64,000 bases of DNA from Trissonchulus latispiculum (Eukaryota > Nematoda > Enoplea > Enoplida > Ironidae), in assembly GCA_030248195.1 (NCBI GenBank), contig JASAND010013672.1, positions 1-64,000 on the forward strand, written 5' to 3'. The notes below the pieces were generated by a model, which worked only from the letters and a program-made list of their open reading frames with translations, did no database searches and was not told where the DNA came from. The number at the start of each line of letters is the position of its first letter. Position 1 is the first letter of the stretch. Below, piece after piece: positions 14,201 through 28,029 of this stretch. Made by a program: the position numbers and the translations under genes.

Positions 14201-17200
14201 ACCAGGAACCCCTCCCAGACAAAGTACAGTTGTTATTTTTGTTAAAAAACTTTTATATCTATAATTAAACATTCTGTATCAAGATTGATTAGGGGCACAT
14301 GTTTATCCTTTGCTTAACAAATATTTTAAGAAAATCCTTTGGCAAACCAGGGAGTAGTTGTAGTTCTTGTTAGTCCACCTTTATATTTAAATTCTGCACC
14401 AAGATTGCTTAGGGGCACTCTGCTGCTCTAACTACCAATCACCTAACGGTAATTTTCTATTGGTATGTCTCACATTTGCCGTAACATATTTCAGCAATGC
14501 CCATTGGAAAACCAGAGAACCCACCCTGCCCAAAAGTGCAGTCTTTATATTTTCCATAAAGTTATCTTATGACTAAATCTTTGTGAGTGTAGGATATCTT
14601 TTCCAAAATTTTTTAAAATGTGTTTTAAAATTATTTTTGCGGGATCTAATCCACCACATAGTGAAATATTCCGCCGCTTGGCGAAGTAGGACCGTTCAGT
14701 TGGGCCTTAAAGGCCATTCTCGACATCCAGAATAATTTAGATATTTAGATAGACCTAGTAAAACTGCGAACATTCGCTTCTAAAAGTTTCTGATTTGGTG
14801 AAGTTGTTAATCTACGAGAGCTGGAATGAAAATTTGGTAAAACAAAAGGTTTTGAGTACCTAAATTTGTACATTCGCAGCGTACTAAAAACTGCGTATGT
14901 GGAATACCTTATGTGTTGCCCACCTTATACGTTTTTATCTTGCTATGTTGGCTACGAAAACATACCTCTCTGTCTCTTCAACGATGTCAATCCAACCCGT
15001 AACGCGCCAACCTGTTTATACTCCTTTACATGCGCTCGTCGCATTCCGCGGGTTAATTTTAGTCTATTTAATCGCAATTAATAAAACAGCAGTTAGAAAT
15101 TTAATTTATATAATTTAATTTTAATTTGTTAAAAATTTTAGTTTTAGAATGTTTAATTCGTTATTTTAGTCTTCAATGAAATTTGTATTAGGAAATGTTA
15201 ACGATTTTCTTGCAGTGTTGTTTTGCCTACAGAATATGGCGAGCAGTGGCAAACATTGATATTGCCCCGACAATCTTGGATATTGCCGGCGCTCCTGTTC
15301 CCTCCTATATAGACGGAGAATCGTTTTTGCCTCTGCTAAAATATGAAAAACAACTTTCTTTAGGGTAATTGTGATGGAGTACGGTAATTTTTAACATTAA
15401 TAAATATTAGTGAAACGGACACGGGTCAACAGACTTCTGTTGCGTTGTTTGTGAGATAGTGTGATTAGACCTGGGGCCGGTTCCAAAGTTCAAAGCCGGT
15501 TCCGGTTCTAGGGTACCGGTTGCGGTTCCGGTTCTAGCTTCCGCTTCTCGGTTCCAAGTACAAAATTTGCAGTGATAATTTTAATGTTATTTAACATTTG
15601 GTGTAGGTCTGTTACATGGATAAGGGTATTTTTAGGGTTTTTTCGGGCGGGGGAAGATTTTTTGCAAAACATGAGCTAAAAATTAGTATTTTTGGCGTAT
15701 TTTACACGTAGAAAGGCAAAACGTTCTCAAATATACCAGGATTTTAGCTTAAAATTTTTACGAAAAACGAAGCCAGAAAATTTTTGATAATTTGCTTATT
15801 TTTTGGCAAAAATTTAGGCCCCAAAAAATCCCGGGGGGAAGCAAAAATCCCGGGTGGGGCGATTTCGGGTGGGAAGGCATTTTCGGAGGGAAGGTCAATT
15901 TCGGGGGGGGGGGCGGTAAAAAATACCCTGAGGGCTTACCCAATCAAAATGATGAAGTAATACTATAAATTAATTGGATTAAACATATAAGCGGCTAGAT
16001 TTTTGCAATTTTTTTAAATAATTTTTTTGATTTGTTACTGTGGAATATTGTTGGACATCTTGTGACCATGCCCAGCAGCGACCTTTCTTTACTTTTGTCA
16101 TAATTTACAAATAATTTCGACAATTGACTTTCAATAATCTGTGCAACTAAAATTTATGATGCTTTTATGGTAGCCCCTGAAAGTATGGGATGAACAAACA
16201 GCGCCTCACATACCCAAACAAATCTTAAAGGCTTAAAAACATTTCGAAAAATGATGAGAAGTGCTGAAAGCTGTTTTAAATCTTTTCAAGCAAAACTGCT
16301 GTGGTTTCCACAGGTAGTTTTCAGAAAATTTAAACGTAGCTAAAGGTAGAAAATATTAAAATTTCATATAGTGGCGGAATTGACTGCATTCTTTCCCACC
16401 GACACAACTCTAGTTAACATATTAGTTCTGCAAATGTCATTATGTACCATCATTCTTTCGAATCATGTTCCACAAACTTAAAAAGGCTCCTGTAGAAATT
16501 ACAGGAATTCTTGTAGTTTTCTACCAAAGTGCTCCTGTCACTAGCGAAACTTCCTGTATTCTCCACAAAAGTAACTTTTGAATATTTTACCGGCCTCTCG
16601 AATAGTAAAAATTACAGAAGTTTCCTGTAAAAATACAAAGGAAGCCTGTAGCTTTTACAGGAATTTCTTGTAGAAAATACTAAAGACACCTGTAGATTTG
16701 TTCAACTATTTGGAGAATCCTAAGCCAGACGCCAAACCTGTAGTTTTACAGTCTTAATCTTCAAAAGTATTCAGTTTAGTCTTTAAAATTATGTTCACCG
16801 TCGCCCTTATCTCAGTTTGCGCATCGATTACTTTCCTGTAGAATAAATCTAAACCAGTGAAAACTACATGTTTTCATTTGTATTGAATACCAGTCAAATT
16901 TGTAATCAATTCTACCAAAGTATACCCGGTAAAAACTACCAACGATGTACTGTAGAAATTACAAGACTTAACCTGTATTTTTAAAAAGCTTTTGTATTTA
17001 TTATCTACAAAAGTGATTCCTGTAGTTTCTACTGGAAGATTTCTACAGAGTGCAGGAGCTAAAGAAGTTCCTGAAAATTAGGAAACTGATTTATAACTAC
17101 TAGCAATTTTCAAATGTATCTGCTTCTGCACAATTTAATTGTTAGAGATATTGTTGACTCCAGCTTGTGTCCAGAGTATAATTGAAATCGTCCTCAAAAA

Positions 17201-20200
17201 AGCTGCTTGTGGAAGCAAAAGTGATGAAACTAAAGAAAATATATAAAATATATTTACAAACTTATAGTCATTCGAATGCTTTCACCAACAGCTACTGTTT
17301 TGCTCCTAAATTGAAAGTATTCTTCGGCTGCTTAGGGTTTCAGAGATGATCACGAAAATTGTTTTTCGAAGTTTGTTTGATTTTGGTTTGGTTTTCGAAC
17401 GAAGGTTTGTCTCTCTGCTCTGCAGCTGCAGCATCTCTGCCTAAGCACAGCAACAAACATATGAAGTTGTAAACATGGCAGCCATATAGTTCTGAACACG
17501 GATTTCTCTCAACTCATGCAAGCAATTAGAAAGCGGCTTACGCCTACGCGCACAATTACAGTGAAATCTTTGAGGGCTATTTTTAAAAGGTTTGTATTTG
17601 TTGATTTTGTTATGGAGAAATACGTAAGTGCCCAAACTTGAAAATTTTGACGAAAATCGAACAAAGCTTACATTTTTCTCAAAATTATTGAGCTTGTTTC
17701 TTCATTAAGCAATTTCAGAAAAAATAACCCTCAGGAAGTCGTTTCTTTTGTTGTCTCTGAACTGGTCGCTTTTCTTTAGGTTTCCCACACTTCGTGAAAT
17801 CCATTTTCACAACTTGTTGTCGTGTTATCGCATGCCCATCTCGAACAGTTAAATTGAGACAGCCGAACTCTGTCTGAGTACATTCTAAACTTTAAAATGA
17901 TTTAAATTTTTATAGTTGAACTCCAAAAATCGAGTAAATTATAGTCTTTCAGAGTTTGCTGCGATTTTACCAGCATTATAGCACCATTGACATCCTATTC
18001 TTTCTTGAGTCAGTTTAGTCAAACTGCTGCAAGAAATATCAAAGTTTCCATAATATTAAGCAATTAAATGAACTATTAAGGGGAGTCCAGTTTTGGCCGA
18101 TTTTTCGACCATCTCCGATTTTGCTCATTTTCACATATTTTGTTGTCCGATTTGTATATATATTTTAACGAGTTTTTGAAATTCAAGTAGGATCTCTTAC
18201 GGTTGGCGAGTAATTTTACCTCAAAGTTATGTCAGCATGTGTTAAACATAGGAAACTGAAAAAGTGGTTGATTTTTCTGTGCGCCAGAGAAGTCTCGCCA
18301 GCGGCAAAACGGACCACTTCACCGTCCATCTTATATTATAAATACGATCTCGAAGGGTGATTTGTTGGAGGCAGAATTTTAATTTTGGCCTTCAAAAATT
18401 TTAAATTAATTTTTGAACTTTGAGAACAGCCAAATTCCAGTGTAAATTGCCTTTATTTGCTGCGGCACCGTCGTTTTCACCCATTGTATACAATTGTATT
18501 GTATGCAATTAATAGCCGATTACTCGTTAAGGGCTGAACGAAACTACGCAAGATTTAAAATCAATGTGCAGGACATGTGACAAAATTGTGTGAAAATGAG
18601 CAGAATCCGTGACTATAAGATTTTTCAAGGTGACCCCCCTTTAAGTAGGAATAATCAATTTTTTAAAATCTTCGTTCATCGACTTATTCGCTAACTATTC
18701 TTGAATATATACGTAGTGAAGAACTATTCAAAAATTTTGAATTAGTTTCAATTAATTTCGAAAAATTTCTATTTCCTAACGTCGTATTTAGTATAATTGC
18801 CAATTTCTAATTATTCCCAAATGATTCTACATTTGTTTTCAATGCTTATAGCAGTTTCAGTTTCAGCTGTTGCGATATTAGAATTATGCATCAGACAGGG
18901 GCGCACCGAGGATTTTGAAAATGGATGGGTCGAACCTGAAAATTTTCATATTTTTTGATTTTATGCATTGAAAATAGCTCAGCTTTTGCTTTCTCCCCAA
19001 ATATTCCGGGGGGTAAATCAGACAAAAAGGGAGGGGTTGGAACCCCAAAATTCCTCCCCTGGGTGCGCCCAAGGCATCAGAATCAGACTACGAATAGCAA
19101 GCCCAAAATCCAACTTTCGCAAATTTTACACTTGGTAAAAATTTTCTTTTAATGTCCATTTTTTATGCCTGGAACTGGCCGGTGTTGGAACTTCAGTGTT
19201 GGAAATGTTGGATATAGATTCGAATGGGCATACCTTTGTAATCTGTTGGCAGTCGAGGTTCAGACTTCAAACATCAGTTTTATCTTCGTTTTTTCAGAAA
19301 CGAGACCGCTGTTCCTCCTACTTGGCGAGAATCGTTGCTGATTGAACGTCAACGAAGGTATAATAGCAATTGGTTGGTTACGTAGTATAGTTAGATTTTG
19401 TTGGAGAATTCATTTTAAGTATAGGTTTGCTACAACCCTCTGCCCTATAATTACTGTACAAAATAAGCAAAACGTGATGGAACTGCGTTTTCGTATAAAT
19501 GTAGTTTTTCATGTAAACGAGTCCAAATGTGGATTTCACGAAATCGTTGATTTTGTTCAGCTTTTCGTTCAGTTCAGCTTTGGAATTTTGAAACATACAG
19601 AAAGAAAATACCAAATTCCGTCTTGATGACTCATTATATCAAATTTCATAAGAGATTGGTGTCTAAATAATTTAGATTTTTTTATTGCTGCAGCTATGAT
19701 GATTTGAAGCTGGAGCGGATTCGACGACGATTCGAAAAACAGAAGACACAGTTTACCAAAGAACTCAGAATACAGAAAGAGTGCAAACGAGCTGATTATG
19801 TCGCTCCTTGCAAACCATTTCAGGTATGTCGTGATTACCGTTTTTGGAGACTTTCTGCAAGAAAGCGGTTTTTTAAATATTGAAACTGCATATAATATTT
19901 GATTATGCAATTTGAGCTAAGTTTCATGAAAGTGCTGGTTTGGATCCCCTACAGATATTTAAGGTGGTGGTATCCTTTTGTGCAGTGCTTTTGTGGTGAT
20001 TTTTTAAAACGCTATAACTTTCGCAATTTTGGGAGTTGGAAAGAGCTTTATACATCGTTTTAAAGCTTATAATCAGGACATTCATATGAGTTTACGAAAC
20101 TAGCAAAATTATTAAAAAGATTAGCAAACATTTTCTGACATAACGGCTAAATATAGACCAAAAATTTTTGAACATTAATTTTTCAAAACTGCGGAGCCAG

Positions 20201-23200
20201 ACAAAATTTCTTTTTGCACTATCATACAGAGGACATATGGGCAGAGGGACGTTTATTGGGGTTTCGCTCAGTATCACTCAATGGTTGAGAAAATTCGCAA
20301 AATGCACGGAAGCACTAAATTTTTAATCTTTGCAACTAAAGTTTCTCGAAACTGGGAACGTTTTAGCCAAAACCAAGAAAAACGTCCCTCCGCAATAGTA
20401 CGAATTTCCATTATGCCGAAAATATCCGGAATCTGTCGAGTAGTTTTTGAGAAATCGATGTTTAAAACAAAATAACCGCAGTTTTGCTAAAATGGTTTTC
20501 CGGCCAAATCTCTAGCTGAAAGCAATAAAGTCTGGCTAGTAGGGATTCATAAAATGTGCATTTGGATGCTGTATCGATTGAGTATAAATCGACGAAAATT
20601 GTTCGTAAGGTTTGGCAGTAATTTTGAAACACTGATTTCCTCGAAAATGGCCATTTTTGACCCTCAAAATGGTTTTTTGCTTATACTGACTTAACCACTG
20701 GAGATAGCTCAAAGGTTGTAATAGCAAAAATGTTCATTGTTATGTCCTCATTCCAGCCATAGCAACCAATCCGGTGTCTGGTCTATCTACTGGAAGCCTA
20801 AGGCCAAAAACCAAACTTTCTTATCTTTTGGTCTAAAAATTCGGGACTGGTCCCAGAATGTTAAAGAGCACGGAATTAGGTTATTTAGCAAGTTTTAGCT
20901 ATTTACGTAAAGGATTAAAGCCGTATGAGTAAAAAATACCCGAAATGAAACCAGCACCTTAAATAAGCCTTCAAAAACCTGCGCCAGTGAATATTCGATA
21001 CTAAATGAATATTCATATAGAAAAAGCTAGTCCACCCCTCGTGATCCTCCCAATCTAGCTAGGAAGTCCATAAGCTTTTTACTGTTGATGTGGAACACCG
21101 CCCATTGGCCTTTCTGGCTGTCACCTCTGCTGTGTTGAAGTAGTCTCCATAATTTCTGATGTGGCTAAATTTTTGTAGAAGTGGGAATGCAGACGCGACT
21201 TTTTGGGGCGCTATCGTATATTCAAATGCCGTGGGGATATTGTTGTTCAGAATGACTGTGCCTGCTTTCTTAGCGGAAAATATTCTCGAGATAAGTTTAT
21301 GGTTTTTAGATTATAATATAATATAATATAATATATATTAGATATGTATATTAGATTTAGATATATTTATTTTAGATTATATATTTACTAAGCGAGAAAT
21401 AACTCTCATTCGGCGTGTGGCGTGTATTTTCACTTTTTGATAACATATTATTTCTTATATTTGTATATAAAGAAATAAATGAAACACATCCGAATTTTCG
21501 CAGAATTTTATTTTTGCCTAAAATGTAGTTTATATTTCTAAAAATTTTCTTCCTTTTCTGGAGTGTGCCCCCGTCACAAAATCCTGGATCCGCCAGTGCT
21601 TTGAAGCACATAATGAATGTTAATGTGATCCGATCGTGCTGCATTTCCAAAACATTTCAAATTGAGGTTATGGTATTTTTTATGATGAAGTGATGTTTTA
21701 GGCAATCGAAGACGGTCTAAACGTTCCGATAATGCAAAACCCTGCTCTGTAACAGAAAACAACGACGATGCAAATCTTAATCTCGATGATTTCCTGACTG
21801 AAGAAGAAATCGGGATTTCAGAAGAGCAGATGGATGCCTGGGAGGATGAATTTTATCAGGAAATTTTAGAAGTAATTTAATGTTTCATATTTCATCACTT
21901 TGTTTCAGTTGGACTTTCGGACAGTTTGAACGACGTTAAAATGTGTTTTACAGAAACTTATTCATGAGATACAGATAAACAGTTTATTTTAAGCCTAAAG
22001 CAATCTGTGTTGTACAGAGAAATCTTCGTAGTGTTTTGCAGATGGTTCATCAGTAGAAAAACAGAATTAGTAGAAATTAGCAGTAGTGTTTTAAATTTCT
22101 AATTTCCCATAACATTTTTGCACAACGATATTTATAAATTTGAGTCCAAATTCAAGTTTTCCTATGAATTTTCAAAGAAATTCCAGCGATCTTTCTAATT
22201 TAGCATAAGAACTATGAATTTCCCCATAAAATATATATTATTAATTTTCGATAACATTTTCAGTTATATACTCAGTTTTCCATATTTCCCATAATAAATT
22301 CTATTATTTCGTAATTCGTCTTCGATTTGCAGCAAAATGTTATAGACTAAAAGCCGTTAAAATTTACACAAGTTAAAATCAAAAGCTTACAGGAGGTTCC
22401 AATTTATAAACTTCGTTACCTAAGAATTTTATAAAAACTACTACCTAATACTACCTAATTTCTCTCACATACCAGACTTTTATAAGTGTTTAAAGCAAAA
22501 CATCATAGTAGTTTAAATACTGTCGGACTTTCTCGTCGCCAGCTCTGACAATTAGCCTATATATATGTAACCCTTGTGTTTGCAATGGATCAGCTATATG
22601 TACCCGCAGACAACTACCTTTCGCAATTTTGATCCTGATGTTTCCAGCATATTGCTGGCTTATTACCTTAAAAAGATCCAGTTTCTTACTCGGCCGATTA
22701 GAAATTCTTGGCTTTGCAAACTTGACCTTGTATAATGATCGCCAGCAAACATTGTAAAGTTCCTTAGTTATATTCTTTATTTGACTAATTCTTCCTGATA
22801 TACATGATGAAAACGACAATGGATACTATTACCATAATTGCACAGAATGTACTGAAGATAGCTACTAGGGTTCCACCAACGCCCGAACCTGCCCCGCTAC
22901 TTCCTGCAGCATATATTATCTTGGACTTAATGACTTCCTCTTGGGATGCCTTAGTTTCGATTTCGTTTTTCTGGTATTTGGTAATTCCTGACGGATATTT
23001 TGTCGGTTCTGTGGGTAGATGAATTTCGGAACTCGGAACTGACGTTGAAGTGGATACGAACGTTTGACTCTGCGATGACATTGTTGGTCTCTGTCTTCGA
23101 GGAGTGACGTTGTTTTCATTGTCTTCGTTTTTCGGTGTTTCGCCATCGCCTGAGGACATGCCTAAAGCAGAGGAATTGGATTGGTTTGCAATAAAGCCGG

Positions 23201-26200
23201 ACAAAACACTGTTCAGTGCTTAAGATATCTGTGTTGCATAACTCAATTCAACTCTCTTGTAACTGTGGTTGGCGATTCTGGATCTGACTCAGCGTGTCTA
23301 TTGAATTTTCTTTCCGTAAAAATGCTGGCTTGATGGTAGAGTCCGAACTCCCAACGCCTTTGTCTCCTTGGGCTATGAGAATTTTCTGACGTAAACTCAG
23401 AGCTGGAAAATATATATTTAGAAAATGCCTGTCGGGTTAATTAACTTTCTCAGTTGAGCAATTCAGTAGTTTCAGTGCAGTGTAACTTAATTTGATCAGT
23501 AATTCAACCGAGTCTTGTATTCTATTTTTGTAAACAGAAATCGCTAATCTATGAAGCTTTAGCCAAGGCTGCTTGCATTATTTCTTTGTCTGTGTTGTTA
23601 GATCTAATAGTTTTGTGCTTCTAAATTCTTACTTTTACAGCCCCTTTTACTTTTACATAATTTGGGAACATTAATTTGATAGTTTTTGTAGTTTTCGCTG
23701 TGGGTTAGAGTTTATGAATAAATGGAAATGCGAATTTTTACCGTATGAGACTAGCCTACCTACCTTGTGTTAGGTCTTCGTCGTCATTTTTCTGATCATC
23801 TTTCCAAACATCACCGGAGCCCATGAATAGGGGAGTTTCATCTTCTGGACTGTTGTCGTTAATTTCTCTTCGAAATAAGCTCGCCTTTGGGTTTCTGTTA
23901 ATGTCCGCTCTGTTAAAGTCAACTGATCCTGCAGTCTGTAAGACCAATGTTAGCCATAGCTGAGCAGTAAGAAATATGTGATATCGACTGTCCCAGTGCA
24001 TCTGACATGTGATAACTAAAATGAGAATGAGAAAAACGACTTCTTCTTGTATATAACATCAATCTCGGAAAATGATTAAATTATTTTGGCCCACCGAGTT
24101 TAATGATGGTTGTGAGACTATAAGAAATCTTCGTGTTGCTAGTTCGTATTGAATATCGTTGATGTGTTTTGAAGGAACTGAAAAGAAATGTTCGTATCAG
24201 CGTGTGGTTAGATGCGTCATTTATACACTGTAAACGATTCTGGAGGGGTCTATCCCGAAGACACCAGAAAATTTCCTAAATTTTAAAGGGGGTCTACCAT
24301 GAAATAGCCAAAAATTTTTTAATGTTTTACAAATTCCAGCCAAACAATTGTAAAGGTTTGTAATTTGAAACGATCTTTCGCGATTTAAACTAAATCGCTA
24401 GAATTGATTGAAAAATGTGTAATTCTTGGTCAAAATGGGTTAGGGTCCACCCTTTTCTCTTCTTGCCTAGGATGTCTGCCTGAATTTCGCCGGTCAGGTG
24501 AAGTGAGAGCTGCGCTCCCCTTCTCCCCGACTATGATAACGATCTACCTCGCTGCTGCTACCACCTGTATCGAAAGTGTGATGGGCCATTAATTTTAATT
24601 ACAATAAATTTGAAAAATGTTTACTTCGTAGTCAAGATATGGATTTCCTATGTAACTACATAATACGACTTAAGGTGGTGATTCCTTTTGGAGACATCAA
24701 CTTTGAACCATTAGTACTCAACCATTACTTGGAGTTAAGAAGCCATTTTTATATCAAAATGCAGCTTAACATTTGCTCTTTCTGACGAACACAATGAAAC
24801 TAACTTTAGTTCTTGGAAATTATTTTACTGCATTTTCGAAGTAATTTAATTTTCCAGATTTTTTGCAGACTAAAGTAAATTTTTCCGTGAGGCATCGGCC
24901 ACATCATTCGATTCCACTATTAAATAGCTGGGGACCCTTTTTTAATTATTATGAAACCGCTCTTCGTTAGAAAGAAATTAGCTAAAATGTACGCGCAACC
25001 TTGATTTTGCCTACTTTTCCCAACTTTGGCAAGCGACCACTTTAGCTAGAAAGCAGCAATCGGGACAACTAAAAAGGGTCCCTGGGTATTTTAGTGTAAA
25101 ACACGTCCAGTAAGTGGCAACCATCTAGGTTGCATAGTAAATGCTCCACAGTCGCTGGAAAAAATTTGGTCGTGTTTTTGCAAAAACTACAATTTCTATG
25201 ATAGCAGCTTACGGAGTAGCAGCTGGAAGGTTATAATGTGACGGATAATGGATCTCGACGACACCTTCAAATTGAAACCCGTAGTTTACTTTTACGGCTT
25301 ACGTAGCTCAAGAAATGGCGAATTATTTGATTTCTGCAAAAATCGCTAGTTTTCAACGCCAAAATAGGAAAATCGACTATATCTCACGATAGCGAAAAGC
25401 TAGAAAGGTACTTTAAAAAGCAAAAATGTAGAGCTAAACAAGGCCTTTCGAATGAATATAATCATAACTGTGTAGCAACTACCTAACTGTCAAAAATTGA
25501 CAAAAACCACCCTGAACGGAGTAGGGGTTGGTTTTTTCCGGAAAAAAGATTGCCGGGAAAAAAACCTTTTTTCCGGTTTTTTTCCATTTTTTCCATTTTT
25601 TTCCTTTTTTTCCGGTCACTCCAAAATTACACAATGTGCTAAAAGTTGCGTTATTTCATGTTTTTGCATGCGCAGAAGCAGTTTTCACGATATTTAGTAG
25701 CCCCACAAGGGTAATGCAATAACACAAGCGCTTAAAAAGATTCCAGTATTGATTATAGGAATCAAATATTTTCAGCGGGTGACGCTGTAAAGCAAAGGAC
25801 AGGTGATTTCTGTATACCTTGGCGGTTATACTAGACCCAGTTTGTGGTTTTCGTAGGTAACGCGCTTCGTAAAGTAAACAATTCTAGATTTTTAACAGTT
25901 TTGGTTGAACACTAAACTGTTAGGTATGGAATTATTATATAACACTACCTGAGTTATGCAATAATTTCCACATTCCAAGGGAAAAATGTGAAATCCAAAA
26001 ATTAGCTCAAATTCATGAATATCGTATTCTTACCTCATTAAACACTGTTTTTGATAGTTCCTTAATGTTCTGAGGTCATAAATTAACTTTGAGAACATGT
26101 CCCGAATATTTTTCCATTTTTTTCCGATGCGTGGAAAAAATCCCAAATACCATTTCGTCAGATTTAACATACCCCCACCTACTATGACCCACGGAAAAGG

Positions 26201-27992
26201 TTGTAAATAGTGTGAAATTGCAGGAAAAGCTCAGAAAACATGCTATTTCATTGTAAAAATCGTCAAAATAACGTTAGGAATATTTTTTCCATTTTTTCCA
26301 CCCCATGGGAAAAAAATGGAAAAAACCTTTTTTCCAGTCCCTTTTTTTCGCGCCCATCCCTAGAACGGAGACGTCGAAGTTTTGAAGCGGGATTGCGCAG
26401 AGGGTGTTAGAATGTTAAAAGAACTTATTTTGGAAGGTTTCATCAAATTTCATCTTGGTTTGAGCAGTCAATCAACAATATGTGCCCAAAAGGAATCACC
26501 ATCTTAAGAAAACAAGGCTTGTAGTGACAAACTTGGTTAGGAAATACACGCCCTAGTCGCTGCTTTCAAGAAACATTATCACAGCATAGTGCGAAAATTA
26601 TCGTTATCAGTTCATAAGTGTATTGGCTGTATAAAGTTGTTTGCTCAACAGTATTAGCTGTGATGACATTGTATGTGACGGAAAAATTGATAATCTAAAT
26701 AGATTGAGTTTATTTGAATTTTTTACCAATTTGTAAATGTCGATGGGCTTATTTGTTGTACAGTAAAAAGAGGCTTACCCATTCTCGATACAAATAGCTC
26801 GAGTCTTGAATTTTATTACGACCATAAAGTATATATATATTGGTTCGATAATTATTAGTGATGGGCACTGGATATCCGGATAATATCCGATTTGAGAAAG
26901 ATATCCGGGTATTCATGTACATTTCAGACAAAGTAATGAAAATTTAGCAAATTTTTGACTAAAATTGCAAAAAATTTAAAATATTTTTCAAAACTTTCTC
27001 TGAAAACATTTTTGAAACCAAGGTTGTGGTTTGACTGTATGATAGACATTAAGAGCATACCGAAAACTTAACAGAAAAATTGAAATTTTGACTGCGAAAT
27101 CGAAAAAGTTTCTTGAACTGAAGTTTGGAATAGGCGGATAGCCGGATATCCGGATATCCGTTAAAGCAAAATAAGCGGAAATCCGGATATGAAAAAATAT
27201 CCGGTGCCCATCACTAGTAATTATTTCAGTTGTAAGCTCGAGTTTTATAGTATTATGATTCTCCAAATTATTGCAGTTGTTATTTTTTGTTTGTAGTCTT
27301 CAGTTTGAATTGACGTTTGAGTATATGAGCGGATTTAAGCCAGCCATGCTGACCATAAGCATAACTAGGGGGGAAAATGCCCTCGACGGGCAACCAACTT
27401 GGTAGAATAGGGAAAGACTTGAATGTTAAATACACGGTGCATGGTTACAACTGAGATTCTGCTGAAGCGGAAAAATGCCGTTTCTCAGCGACTAAAATGA
27501 CAGAAACCAGCTTTGTGCGCCGAATAGGGAATCTACTCGGCGACTAAAATGAAAGAAACCAGCTATGTGCGCCGAATAGGGAATCTACTCGGCGACTAAA
27601 ATGAAAGAAACCAGCTTTGTCGCCGAATAGGGAATTCCCTCCTTCCGCCCTATTCGCGCGAACTTATCGTCTTTCGGAAGGAAATATATATATAGGTAAT
27701 TATTCTGTTAGGAACTGCAAACGTAAGCATTGCTGTCAATATGACATTTCCCGTACCGGTTGCGTGGTGACTAGGGGTGGCGCTAGATTAATTTCTTTTT
27801 GAGCTACCTGATCCGTAAATATTTTATGCATACAACCGCTAGCAGGACCAACAGAAAGCAACAATAAGTATATATGCAGTTTAAAGAATTTGTGGTCGAC
27901 AGTCCTTGTGCTAAAACATATACAATCAATCGCATTTCATTTTATATAATGTTTGATTGTATCAATTCTTGGCGAGATCAGCACAGAGCACA

Positions 27993-28029
<37 letters not shown>

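Larger units (their letters stand above)
15467..17800. mobile_element. relative of the 44.57-46.59 kb hAT-like element (partly rearranged)
   Basis: Starts with CTGGGGCCGGTTCC and CCGGTTCCGGTTCTAG runs like that element's end. Its 17.1-17.8 kb part matches 45.1-45.8 kb in reverse (AGCTTGT...TTAAGCAATTT, GCTGTGCTTAGGCAGAGATG). The right border is not clear. Confidence 0.45.

Noticed and set aside
22490..22819. 109-codon minus-strand frame
   Set aside because: Overlaps the 3' end of the nested gene in another frame and runs past its AATAAA; no domain.
22785..24001. Syndecan identity
   Set aside because: The conserved cytoplasmic tail with EFYA end is missing and a poly(A) signal follows the stop.
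27400..27640. CRISPR-like regular repeats
   Set aside because: Animal DNA, contiguous tandem repeats without spacers, inside a foldback element.
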